Assembly: GCA_032164295.1 (NCBI GenBank)
Contig: JAJHTX010000005.1
Coordinates: 1-64,000 of the forward strand
Length of the DNA stretch: 64,000 nt
Source: Inonotus obliquus
Taxonomy: Eukaryota > Basidiomycota > Agaricomycetes > Hymenochaetales > Hymenochaetaceae
Direction of reading: 5' to 3'
Shown: one piece after another, positions 23,739-34,639 of the stretch
How positions within the stretch are numbered: position 1 is the first letter of the stretch
Layout: each line of letters begins with the position of its first letter
Position numbers and translations under genes: made by a program
Notes under the pieces: generated by a model
What the model was told of the DNA's origin: nothing
Databases searched by the model: none
The model's input: the letters and a program-made list of their open reading frames with translations, nothing else

Positions 23739-25321
23739 TGTTAGAAAACGCTCGCCCTAAAGGGACTATACAGTAACCACAATAGGACGGCCTCAGTGTT
23801 ACGGGTTCGGCGATGCTTTTCTAAGAGTTTCCGGAGCCTACTCGGTTTTCACAAGCAGGGCAGATTCCCAAGTATAATAAGCGTTGCCTCGGACGTTTTC
23901 GTTTAACTGATCAAGTCGGGCCTCAACCTCGTTGACAGGCTAGTAGGACAAGTACCCAGCTAAACACAGGTAGGTTGCCGTTCGCAAGCTTCTCTAGTCG
24001 GTGGACGACTAATCAATCGTTCCACGCCGTAGAGTAAGAGAGGTTAAGCAGATTAGGTGGTCTTCAGATTAGAAGCTAGATGCCTAAGAGGACTCGATGG
24101 ACAAGACGGTCGAAAGAAAGATGGGGAGCTACGGTCTAAGTCTACAACTATTTATACCTTTTCCTCATGTTGTGGACGGACCACTTCCTACGCTCCGTAG
24201 TTCCTACTCTCGATCTGATTCGTTGTTCTAGCTTCCAAACTCGTCTGGTAATTCCATTGTTCTGCTGCGGATTGACTCATTGACTGCGCCCTGTGCAGGA
24301 TGATGACTCGGCGTTGACTCATCTTGACTTGAACTGAATTGAAACCTATGCTCGGGGTCGGCCTTGTGCTGCGCCCTGTGCATGGAGTGAGTCAGTGAGT
24401 GAGTCATTGAACGCGTGTTCGTATGCCATTGGTTTTGCATGGCTGTGCCGTAGTTAGAGTTCGCTCGTCCGCAGTTGCTCGTGCATTTAAGGAATTCCGT
24501 CGGGGTTCCGTTGTATAGCATCTGGGGCTATGAAGGCTGTGATTTGCTTGTCGCCTCGGGACTCTTGTTCGGGGCCGTCAAGTGTGATTCGACATCGGAT
24601 ATCATCGTGGGGAAACCAAGGTGGTTTAACGTATGTGCCTATGGCGATGAGTAGCCGTACACTTCGTCGAGTATCGTTCGAAGGTATTCTCCAGCCTAGG
24701 TATAGGTCTCCTTGTAGTCGAATAGCTTTGCAGTATGCCCATAGTTCCCTGAGTGTGTTTGCAACCCATGCCGCTGTTATCGGTGAGCGGCGGTTTGTAA
24801 CATAGTCTGCACTGATCTCCACGAATGTGCTTGGGCACTCGAGTGCTAATATGTCGTGGATTCCTACTATTGTCCAGTGCGTCTTTGGTTGCATGCCTAT
24901 TGCCGTATCCATTGCTATTGTTGACCTCGTGCGATTTCGAACGACCTCCGGGGGATTGTGGTATTCTCGATAAGCTGTTGCTCGTTCGCTGGACACATGA
25001 TATGTCAGCATGCCCGTTGCCTCCCGTAGTATTATCTTGTGTAGGTCTTCGATGATCTGTCGCACTCTTCTGCATTTATAGCAAGCCGTTGGAGGTTGCT
25101 GTACTTGCTGCATCGTTTGCGAAGGTTTAGTGTGATCGTCGGGATTAGCGTTGCTAGCCGATGCTTCTTGATCGTCGGCTTCGGATTGTATTAGATTCGC
25201 GTGTTCTCCGCTTCTCGCTGTCGATCCTGATCGTCTCCGGCCAGTGAAATTAACCGGTCCCATCCGGGGTAGTTTCGATCGACGTTCCTAATCGAATTAA
25301 AATTTCAGCACAATCCTTTCA
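23739..25321 (-). mobile_element. Element nested in TIR copy A, LTR-type termini and 5-bp target duplication
   Basis: The insert starts TGTTAGAAAACG and ends CCTTTCA, giving TG...CA termini, and is flanked on both sides by GTAAC (23734-23738 and 25322-25326). TG/CA ends and a 5-bp duplication are what LTR retrotransposon integrases make. At 1,583 bp it is too short for an autonomous element. No second long terminal repeat was recognised at the right end, so it may be an internally deleted or TRIM/LARD-like derivative. The minus strand carries a long frame. Confidence 0.75.
24487..25263 (-). CDS. Uncharacterised protein encoded in the nested element
   Basis: The frame is about 258 codons long and fills the right half of the nested element, close to its right terminus on the minus strand, as a gag gene would. 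The N-terminal third is polar and Ser/Gln-rich and contains CYKCRR, too short for a CCHC knuckle. The rest looks globular (for example TLRELWAYCKAIRLQGDLYLG). No family is recognised. A gag-like or structural protein of the element is the simplest inference. Confidence 0.4.
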   Translation of the reverse strand: MGPVNFTGRRRSGSTARSGEHANLIQSEADDQEASASNANPDDHTKPSQTMQQVQQPPTACYKCRRVRQIIEDLHKIILREATGMLTYHVSSERATAYREYHNPPEVVRNRTRSTIAMDTAIGMQPKTHWTIVGIHDILALECPSTFVEISADYVTNRRSPITAAWVANTLRELWAYCKAIRLQGDLYLGWRIPSNDTRRSVRLLIAIGTYVKPPWFPHDDIRCRITLDGPEQESRGDKQITAFIAPDAIQRNPDGIP

Positions 25322-25981
25322 GTAACTGAGCTCCGGCAGGACGTGGCATGGGTCGTGGGAACAGGACACTTTCTTGACGCGGATTGCCACTCCCCAAAGA
25401 TATGGTCGTGCAAAAAAGCCAAAATAAGATCACGTGACACATAAGTGAAAACAGTTATGTATATTCTGCCTGAATATCACCTACAATCGATTCGGATTTG
25501 GTATATTTCACATCAGATAGTTATTCCAAGCCTTTTCATGTTGAAAGGAAGGGACAAATAACTCAAATTATGTGGAACTACATATTCAAGGGATTTAGTG
25601 GGGGACCGGAAAGTGGGACATGAAGATCGACGCAAGCTACTATAAATGGAAAGTACTTGAAACTCCGCCCGGGCGGATTTTTTATAGGCCGTGCCAGGCA
25701 CCATCAGTAATACTAACAAACAAACAAGAATGCCGCAAACATCATGGAGGGGTGACTCGATTAATCAACATAGAGTATCCACAAATCAGAAGACATCCGC
25801 ATAATTCATACAATTTAGCAACAATCAAGGCAATTAAAGGGAATATATCAAAGATACGATAGGAAGAGTCGGGAAAGGTTCAAGTTTATATCGCTACATT
25901 GCAGGCGAGACTTGACAGTATAGGAACGGATACGGTAGTGGATTAATGAATGTGCTCCGGACTTTCGTTATTGGGGGATAT

Positions 25982-26730
25982 TCACTCTAGACGACGACCG
26001 CTGAGGAGAAGGGTGATCGCGACAATACAAGGCTCAAGGAGACCTAAAGAAAGAGCTTGATCACTCATATCCAGGTTCACCATATTTCTATGCTTCGTTG
26101 CCACGACGAGTGGTGCCGAATCTAAAGTCTGGGAGTAAAGCTGTTTTTTCATATTAAGCGCGGCCCAATCACGTAGAAAATAAGCACGCACAAGAAGAGC
26201 ATCGCCATTTGGGCACCAGATAAATCTTGAGCCTCTCGCATCCATCCGTCTGACAGGTCTGAAGGAGTTATAGTCAGAAGTGGACTCAACGCTTGAGTAA
26301 TTGGGAAATGGTACCTTCCCAAGGTTTGGTCTACGGATATTTTCAGCCAATCTCCTGCCGCGCATTTCATGACGCTTCCTCTAACTTCGACGAAAGGTAG
26401 ACCACTTGTCCATTCGATGAGGGCAATGCTACGCCCTTCGATGTCCGTGAACGTCGTGTATCCAGCAAGGCGTTCATTCGTTGAGATGAGCACGAGCTGG
26501 TGGACAGCTCCGTCTCTATGGGGTCCAACGACTGTCGAATTGAGAATAGTTGGGTTTGGATTCGTGAATTGGAAGTGCGTTGCGCCGGTCCTTATAGATC
26601 CAGGCGCAGATGTGCCCGTTGACATAGGCAATGCACCATATACAGATGGTGGATTAGTCTTCTGGTCTCCATTAGTTCCAAACGACGAGGACCACCCTCC
26701 TTGAACAAACGGGTTACTATGAGTAGACAT
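25982..26730 (-). CDS. DUF6593-like fungal protein
   Basis: Three exons: 26315-26730, 26192-26249 and 25982-26140, with introns of 65 and 51 bp; the product is 210 residues. The start is the ATG at 26728-26730 (MSTHSNPFVQGGW). Blocks match the fungal domain as I know it: FTNPNPTILNSTVVGP, then IALIEW, then VEVRGSV, then SRFIWCP and a terminal VAITLLL followed by a basic tail. Spliced frames fit without a stop, which supports the exon model. The molecular role of the domain is unknown; paralogues are common in Agaricomycetes. No signal peptide or long membrane segment was seen. Confidence 0.75.
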
Positions 26731-29027
26731 TGAGGAATTAGTATAGTGTAGAGAGAGACTTTCGAAGAGCGATAGACAGAAAGAGGCAGAGAAGTACTGC
26801 GAGTGGTGAGCATCAAAGTCGACTTCTGTCCGTTTTATACTGCTACCCTGAGCTGTTCTTGAGGTACTAGCAATGCGCATCGCTCGGTACAGAAACGGCG
26901 CTGAATGAGTTGAGAGGATAGTCCGAGATACCCGCGCGCCGATAAAAACAGCTATGTCTCGCACTCCCAGTAGAGTCAGAGAACTATCACGATGAAATAA
27001 TTCAAGCGGATTATGCGTGCAAGAGAGCTACAAGCGCGTTTTGGAGATACGTGGATACGATCTGAAAAAAAGAAGGTGATAAGCGCTCGTACATCATGCC
27101 CGTATTTGGATGGAATAACCAATCGACTCACTGTGGGTTTGACTATGAAGAGAGGAGGTGGTGGCAATGTAACTTGCGTCTGTGGCTAACTATCCGATAT
27201 CATATTTACCCCGTCGAAAATACAAGGATAGCCGAATGGAGACATTGTCCTCATCATTGCTAGGTCAGAACGCTGACCCAAACAAGGGTAGCAAGAGAGA
27301 CGACCCGGTACTTAGAGAGACCGTCCCAGTAGAATATTTCTCGGGGAGTCATCGCCACGCCGCACTACACCATGTCTAGGAAGACATTCAGAGATCGAGC
27401 CCAATGAATTCAGTCGGAGGCCCATCACAAGCATCAGCAGTTTCAACTACATCCATTTCTTTTGCCGTGCATGACTTCGTACGCCTCATAAGCAACATTT
27501 CTGAGGAGTTCACTACTAGTAGTACTAGATGCCGGGCGCTTGCGCGAAGGTAATCTCGATCGAAATCCTCGGCGAAGAAACATCCTCTATGGTGCCACGC
27601 ATGACCGGGTAGAGCAGCGGGTAGAGTAATGCTTTCTGGCCAGAATAAGGAAATGAGGGTAGGAGGAACGGTGATGAACGGATTCAGCACAGGACCTCGT
27701 GTATGACGTGGAATCCCCGTGACCCGCTTATGTCAACATCCCTGGGCGCTTAGCAGCAGAAAGAAGTTTTCGGTACTTCCATCTTATGCTCATGCACATC
27801 GTACTAAGTACGAAGAAGCGTACGTGAATCTGCAATGCCGAGCTCTGGATGATCGAAATGCTTTCTTGCTTATGTCCGGAATGCTTGGATCAACGCGTAA
27901 AGCATCAAAATGTGGCTCTGTAAGGTACTTAACTACCACGCTATCGAAGGACAAGATGCAGGTCTCAATCCTTTCACACATCTAGAGATCTACTACGATT
28001 CCATTTTGATTTGATTTTAAATAACTCGGCATTACTTAAAACTCACTGATAGTTGCCGATATGAATCAAAGTCGTTACATTCAGACCGAGGGCGATCTTG
28101 GCAACACCACTCCGTTTTACCTTAGCGGTGTATCTACGACTTGTTTGAGGTGATCTACCGCCACACTGTGAGTACATTTCCTCCGAAACATTATTAACGT
28201 TTATTGTCATGACGCCGATGATAGAAGCAGGAACTTCGTTTTGTTGTTGACATGCTTCATTTCTCATTTTTGAAATCCGTGCAATGGACTTTCGTTCTGC
28301 AGTTATCGTGCTGATAAAGATATAGAGGAAAGAGCGGGTTATCATGCTAACGCACCCTGATGATGATGAAAGACGTCAGTAACAGAACCCGAGTCAGTAT
28401 AAACACCCTAACTCGAAAGACGTAAGGCTTCTCATTTGTACTCGAGTTAGCTCGAGAACAGAATAGGATTCACTAATTCGGGCATCTTAATCCATGATCC
28501 ATGATGAACCTGAGATCACGAGCCCCGAATGTGTTCCATCCAGGAGCATATAAGGCTTGGCTAACATTGGATGAAACATGGACACGACCGTAACGCACGA
28601 AAATACAATAACTTAGAAGACCAACTCCATCATTCTGTGAGAAACTCGTAACTTTCGTCTGCATCGTGACTCTTCATAACAGATCTGGATACAGTCACGG
28701 TGCGCAGCTATGTTATAGACTCGTGGATATACTTTGCTATTTTTGTAGTGTACAAACAAGAAATATTAAATTGCATTGCACATATGGAGATCAATAAGCA
28801 GTGCGACATTCGGGGTATCGATGTAGTGATACTGTCCTTTGACAAACAGATGGTAGCTAATAACATTGGTAAGTAATGGATAAATATGGTAAGTGTATTA
28901 CCGATGGCACCGAAACACAGAGCAAATCCCAAGCAAACCAAGAAGCATTCATTAAAGTCCAGAGCTGAACAAGTCACCGACAATTGAACCAAGAATTGAA
29001 TGAAAAGAAAGTCTGACAGGGAAGAAA
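26731..29027. other. Intergenic region with unresolved open frames
   Basis: A minus-strand frame at about 27388-27690 has protein-like composition (FITVPPTLISLFWPE) but no start and no clear partner exon. Further minus-strand frames at 27790-27981, 28043-28345 and 28708-29031 could not be linked into a gene. If one exists here, it is not recognisable from sequence alone. Confidence 0.3.
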
Positions 29028-31552
29028 TCACATGATGATACAGTCCTCCTTCTCAGCTCTTCCACCTTGAATTCCCATCTCCGCAAAGGTATTGTATCGA
29101 GTACCACTTGAACTCGTCGAAAGAGTCCCAAAGCCCGTCTCGGAAGGCAGTGACAAATCACCCGTGCGAGGCGAACCTTGGGGCGACCGCAGGTTTGAAA
29201 CGCTCGAAGTACCGGTGTTCTGTCGAATTGCCGGTTGTAAGGGAACTCCCGCTGACGTTGAGTGCCGCAGACCTCTGAAGGATGGCGCAGGTGACACAGT
29301 ACCAGACGAACCAGCAACTCCAGGGTCAACAAGTGAGTAGCGCGGTTTATCGGCGAATTGTTGCTGAAGGGGTGGCTGGAAGACGGGGTTGGGAGCGCTG
29401 TATCCAGCGCTTTCTAGCCGGCTACTGATACGCGGAGGCGGAAGCGTAGAAGAGTGCTGCGGTAAAGTACGCCGTTGGGAAGAAGGTATTGGGGCACCAT
29501 GTTGGTCTGACGCAGGTAAATGGGCCGGAAGCGATGCCTGCCGTCTTTGAGAAGCTCCATTTTGTTGATGGGGACCCCCAGGATGGCCCGGAGGAACGTT
29601 TCCTGAGGTGGCAGCATCAGATCGCATACGAGCCAGCGTACGTGATCGCACGAGTCGGGTTTCTGCTAAATTATCATGTTGCTCCCGTGACAAGGGCGTC
29701 AAAGTATCCGCAAGAGCTCTTAGTCTACCTTGAGCATCTTCCTCGCCGAGCGATGCGGCATCCTCATACCACTGCCTCGCGCAGTCAATATCTGGAGGCC
29801 CGCCAATGCCCACTTCGCAACAATATCCCATAGCAAACATTGCAGCAGGTAGACCACGCGCTGCAGCACGTGCGGCATGTTCGCGAGCAAGAATCTCATC
29901 CTTTGCAAAATATCCCTCTGCCCCACAAAGATACCACTTCGATAGAGCTAAATCTGCTTGGGAGTCCCCTCCAGCACTAGCCAAAGAATAATACTCCACA
30001 CTTAGTATTGGATCGAATGGGAATGGTTGCTCTGCGAATTCGTATGCCCGGCCGATGCGTTGCTGAGCGGGAGCAAAGTGAAGGAATGCGGCGCGTTCTA
30101 GGTGCAAACGAGCTTCTTGAACGATGTGAGACCCAGGAGGAACATAAGCAGCCAATATATTGGGTGATATCGCAGCTTTTTCAAACTCTCCAAGCAGGAA
30201 AAGTGCAAAGACATAAGGAGGATGAGGGAAGTCGACTGTTGCGAGCTTCGCGGCCCGATGAAGAAGCTGCGCGGCCCATTCCTTCTCTTCAGCTCCATCT
30301 GGAGGGAAGTCCAATTGTCCGAGAAGTGACGCCATTCCTAGTCTGTAGACGCAGCCAGAATCATTTTCAGCCGCCCCCTCCTCAAAACACTGACGAGCAT
30401 GCTCGATATCGTTCGCACCCTCGTAATCACGTCCTAGGCGGAACCAAGCGTGTGCAAAGCCAGCACGTGCGGCACGTTCAAATTCACGAAAAGCGTTCTT
30501 TGGGGATGCAGCAATAAAATCAGGGAAGGCCCCTGACGCGGTGAGCGTCGCACGGATATAGAGCGCCTCCGAAAGAGGTGGTGTGAGCTCCTGGTTGCGA
30601 TCCGGTATGGTAGGAATTATGGAGATCAACAGTGCAACAGCACTTTCGGCAAGACTTCGTAAAACAGGGTCGGAAATCTTGATCGGCCCTGTTGGAAGAG
30701 CACACGACAACAACGGCAATGCCGAAGAAGACACGTAATTGCCTTCATTGGCGCTAGCTCTCCTCGCAAGCAGCAGAACGTCACGAATCCATGAGACACG
30801 ACTCGAGTCATCTGTATTTGCGGATTGGACGGAGGGCAGCGCGTCTTGCAGCATTGAAACACTCGGCAGTGGAGCCGCAAGGCGAGGCGGAGCTACTGGC
30901 GAGGTTACCGGCGGCGGAAGGTGAGGACGCGAATATTCCATCAATCCCTGCATGCTCTGAATCCTGGACTTTTGGTGTTCGTGTAAGGATGTGGAGGCCA
31001 GAAGTGAAGTGACAGAGCGTACGTCCGCGGGTACCTGAGCATTCCATGACGATCCGGTTGAAAGAGGATACAGAGGTGGAATTGCCGGTGGATGTGGGAG
31101 TGAACGAACTGGAGTTGGACCTCGATACGAAATTGGATCAACCGGTGAGAAGTCCTGCACGTGATTGATCATCTGCCCTTGTATTTTCTGGTTCAGGTAT
31201 GGTGCTGGCGGCATGGGCGGCGGGGGCTGCGACACGAGACGCACCGTACCACCATAATGTGAAACGCCGAACGGCTCGTCCATAGCGCGGGGCATCTAAG
31301 GAGCAGATCTGTAAATGAGAATGGTTATAGAGAAGAGGTACAAACCTCTGGACGGAGATCTCGTACGTGTAGTTGCGGAGGATGTGAAAAGACGGGTGCA
31401 ACAGACTGTGAGCGGTACATGTTTTGGTGATGAAACTGTGGAAGAGGCGGGACTGGAGGTGGCTCAGAGGGCGGGCGCTGAAATCGTTCGTGGCAGCTCG
31501 CAGAGCTATGAGGTCTTGGAGGAAAGCTAGGACGACCGACGTCAAGAGTCAT
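29028..31552 (-). CDS. Chitin synthase regulatory factor, SKT5/CHS4-like (Sel1 repeats, CaaX)
   Basis: Two exons, 31346-31552 and 29028-31295, with a 50-bp intron; the product is 824 residues. The ATG at 31550-31552 opens a Pro-rich, disordered N-terminus (MTLDVGRPSFPPRP). The centre carries a run of Sel1-type helical repeats (for example AGFAHAWFRLGRDYEGANDI, CVYRLGMASLLG, AMFAMGYCCEVG). Then comes a Ser/Gln/Pro-rich tail ending in CIIM, a CaaX box predicted to be prenylated. Yeast Chs4/Skt5 has the same layout and tethers and activates chitin synthase III at the bud neck and septum. The combination of Sel1 repeats and a CaaX end makes this call firm. The gene appears intact. Confidence 0.88.
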
Positions 31553-32333
31553 AGTAGTAGTAGTGTAAGAACGGAGGCAACCAACTTGATGTGTGGCGAG
31601 ACGAGAAAAGATTCAGGTCATCGAACGTGTCTCACGCAACTTCATCCGGAATCTTTTCTCAGCGCTAACGCTGCTGGGTGTACTTAAGAAAGAAAGTAAA
31701 GATTGCCGAGATGAAGGTGATGAAAGATTCAACGTTTGCCAAGTCGAGTCTGGGCATGGGCATGACGCCAATCTAATTATCGTGTCTTGATCACAAAAAT
31801 TATTGCGAATAATCAACAGTCAAAGATGAGCTCACGCATAGTCACATAACAAACTAACTTGTCAGTTTCGATCAAATGGTTGAGATGGAGACGTCGTTGG
31901 GACGGACGGAAGATTGATTCTTTGAACGAGGGATCATTCGTTTCGATCTTGAAGCGGAAAGGATAGTTAGCCGTTTCTTGTCCAGCAGCTAGAAGCTAGG
32001 CTCGTACCGCTGCTGAGGCTCTCAACTCCCACAAGTAACATGCTCATGCAGCAACATCGCTCCTGGACCGCGTTGCAGGTACCGCCGGTTGTAGTGACTC
32101 GTACATACTGTATGTCCGAGCTGGCCGAGTTTTCTCCGTTGTTAAGACATTAGCACCCGTACTGGTCTGCAAGGGCAAGGCTAACGTCGACGTTGCCCAA
32201 GAGATCAAGATCATCCCTCTACGGTTTTGGTCAGGGAACCTTTATTACCTTTTCGGGGGTACAAGAAGGTAATATTATGTAAATAAACCAAAATATTGAG
32301 CCAGACTAATTAATATTAATAACTTCCACTTCG
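31553..32333. other. Intergenic region, upstream of the SKT5-like gene
   Basis: Nothing coding was seen. It separates two minus-strand genes and should hold the SKT5-like promoter and the terminator region of the thioesterase-like gene. A short TAG triplet run sits at 31553-31563, directly before the SKT5-like start codon. Confidence 0.4.
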
Positions 32334-33566
32334 TCAGAGCAATCTTGTAGCCTCCATACCTTCATGCATACTCTTCACAACGTTGAGCCGACGAACTCGT
32401 TCGGCTTCAAACGGGCGCAATGCATCGTCCCACCACCGTTCATTCTCTGGCACATTGCGCCATCCACCAACGAGTAATTCCCGCATCTCTTTCCCAGCTC
32501 GCATCTTCTTCAGCTCCGCCCATTTCTCCTGCGACAACCCACATCCAGCAGCGGCAAGCGTGAGTCCAGGCGAGACAGTGACGCGCCCGTACTTAAAGCA
32601 CACTTCGTTCATTGCGACACAGTGGAGTGTCTCCCCCGGCGCCTCTTTCCAGAGTGAATCAAATTCTTCTGCAGACGAAAGCTGTAGAGGGTTTGGCGTC
32701 GTAAAACCCGACGCGTCCGGAGCAGCAGGAGTGTGAAGATGAGGGAATGGTATGTTGTTGGAAGACGAGGGGTTCAATTCTAGTGCCTCTTTCGCGCCCT
32801 CGATTCGTTCGCGAGCCTTTGTTTCGTCAGAGCCCGCCTTGCCCTTTCGCTTGCTCACAAATCTTACGATGATGTACATCTGTCTCGTCTCAGCGGAGAC
32901 ACATTTATAGAAGATTATGTCACTCACCCATTTCGTGTCCCAACTACCGAGGTACATTCGAACTTCATACTTGGCATTGATAGGAATCTCTCGAAGGAAT
33001 TTGAGATGGGTCCCGCCCAGTGCTATCCACATTCCGTCTCTAAACAGCGTAGTGAGATACTCGAGGGAAACCTTCATCCGACAAAAGTCAGAGATCTTTG
33101 CGTAGCTTGGTGCAACGGATAAGAGATAAGCAATGTGTTAGACGATGAGATGCGTACCTGGAGTTACTCAGATGCATATTGAAATCACATTCATCGGAAC
33201 TCGCCCATGTCACATACGAAGTCTTCAGGTCGAACGGTGACTTTCCGACAGGGGACAAGCTATCCAACCAAATCTCCTTCGTTCGCCTTGGATATAACGA
33301 TAATATTAAACCTTTGAGGCGAAGGTACAGGGCATATCGGAATATTCGGACTGAAAGTGGATATCAGCACGTGCAGAAGCGTTGAATAATAAACCGGTTT
33401 GCCCACTATGCCATGAGAACGGTAGAGACCTAGCACTAATAACGAGGACCAGAAGGAAGAGAAATCGCAGGGACCGAGGAACGAAAGGCAGTACAGAGCG
33501 CGACTGGTCTCCTGCAAACAACGCCCGGACAAAGTTACCCGGAAAGACTGCAATCCAGTTTGACAT
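32334..33566 (-). CDS. Thioesterase-like (hotdog-fold, THEM6-like) protein
   Basis: The ATG at 33564-33566 starts MSNWIAVFPGNFVRALF and a hydrophobic segment (RFLFLLVLVISA), a likely membrane anchor. Exon 1 stops near 33.41 kb, an intron ending TTTCAG follows near 33.35 kb, and the next exon reads RIFRYALYLRLKGLILL. The hotdog core has DECDFNMHLSNSSYAK, equivalent to the acyl-thioesterase motif, then WIALGGTHLKFLREI. The last exon runs down to a stop at 32334-32336. THEM6-like proteins are predicted acyl-CoA thioesterases of the ER; activity of this copy is inference. The C-terminal 100 residues are rich in Trp and Glu/Lys and seem to be a fungal extension. Confidence 0.75.
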
Positions 33567-33869
33567 TTTCCGTCGAGGAAGAAGCTGCGAACGTGTCTGT
33601 GGCATCGCTGGTCTTAAATACATGGTCGTCCGGCTACGCGATGCGACTTGATGTATCCTATTAGTCAGCTCTCCTGTGGATGACTCATACTCGGGGATTT
33701 GTTCTTGACTGGCAATTCCCTGTTGCGCACCGTGCGTTCCCACAGACCTGCCGCGTCGTGCCGGCGATCGATGCAGCACTACGCGTTTACCGGTTTTTGA
33801 GACCCACATTCAACTTTGTCTTCCTCCATCCACAATGCAGAGACAGCCATTTTTTATGCATTTATGTAT

Positions 33870-34170
33870 TTTAATGCATCACTGGAGTAATTCATATAGA
33901 TTTGTTTTGTAGTTCTACAAAACCTCACTGAGATACTACCCAATATCTCAGGAAGTACACAGTTTATTCGAAATTTTTTCTATATGAATTGAAGAATTGA
34001 GTGAGAAAATAATGACCATGCTTTGTGCTGGTTGATTCTTCAAGTGGTCGTTGAATAAAGCAACTTGTACTGCTCAGTTTGCCCGATGTAAATTGTCCTA
34101 ATTAGGAAGAAAGAGATCACGTGCTGCTTCAGAAATGCACTCGACTCACTTCAGATCACTCAAACTGACC
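33870..34170 (-). mobile_element. Diverged inverted fragment of the TIR transposon family (copy C)
   Basis: Read on the minus strand, this segment aligns with the interior of copies A and B. Shared landmarks are a CTTGAAGAATCA block followed by GCATGGT, an A-run followed by TTT, an AAGATAT/GAGATAT hairpin-like block, TTTTGTAGAA, and CACGTG upstream. No TGGGG-type terminus or target duplication is visible at either side, so it is a relic. Confidence 0.55.
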
Positions 34171-34444
34171 AGTACTTGAAGCCAAAAAATCACAAAATTA
34201 TCAATAAGGGTGTTAAATACATGTGAGAGTGCTTTGCATCAATATAGAAAGATATATAGTCATGCACTGAGTCAATATTGCTGCTCATTGATTTGGAGAA
34301 CCTGTAATTGTCTAATAATATCTTATGGGTCGATATGCTTACTGGCATTTACAATGACAGGAAATTTTTTAAAAAAAAATCCAACCTTACCTCCATCCTG
34401 ATTTGCCCGCCGTGGGGTGCATGTGATTAGAAGGTCAGGTGATG

Positions 34445-34495
34445 GGAAAATAAGGGAAAGGAAAAGAAAAGAAAAGAAAAGCAAAGGAAAATTAA
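34445..34495. repeat. Purine microsatellite (AAAAG)n
   Basis: A tract built from GGAAA and AAAAG units on the plus strand, with a few interruptions. It lies in gene-free sequence. Confidence 0.8.
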
Positions 34496-34639
34496 ATACA
34501 AGTTCATGATATAAACCACCCAACCACGAGACTGGCACCGACCTCGTAGACAAAGGTGTATATGCTTTAATATCCCAGAGCGCTGAATGTGTGAGAATGC
34601 GACCAGTATCAGAAGTACCAGACGAGGGGGGTTCAATTT

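Larger units (their letters stand above)
22751..25396. mobile_element. TIR transposon, copy A (about 1.06 kb, enlarged by a nested insertion)
   Basis: The left end reads TGGGGAGTGGCAATCCGC and the right end is its near-perfect inverse (ATTGCCACTCCCCA). Both ends are flanked by the identical 7-mer AAGATAT (22744-22750 and 25397-25403), a perfect target-site duplication. After subtracting the nested element and its duplication, the copy is about 1,058 bp, close to the 1,038 bp of copy B at 52.3 kb, with which it shares interior AT-rich sequence. It has no transposase frame, so it is a non-autonomous (MITE-like) element. The TIR style resembles hAT elements, but those usually make 8-bp duplications. 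Confidence 0.85.

Noticed and set aside
24487..25263. CCHC zinc knuckle (CYKC) marking a gag protein
   Set aside because: Only CxxC is present, without the following His and Cys at the required spacing.
22751..25396. hAT assignment of the TIR family
   Set aside because: Terminal sequence is suggestive, but both copies show 7-bp, not 8-bp, duplications and no transposase is available to decide.
28043..28345. Membrane-protein exon beginning FLYIFIST
   Set aside because: No partner exons or recognisable family; hydrophobicity limited to the first few residues.
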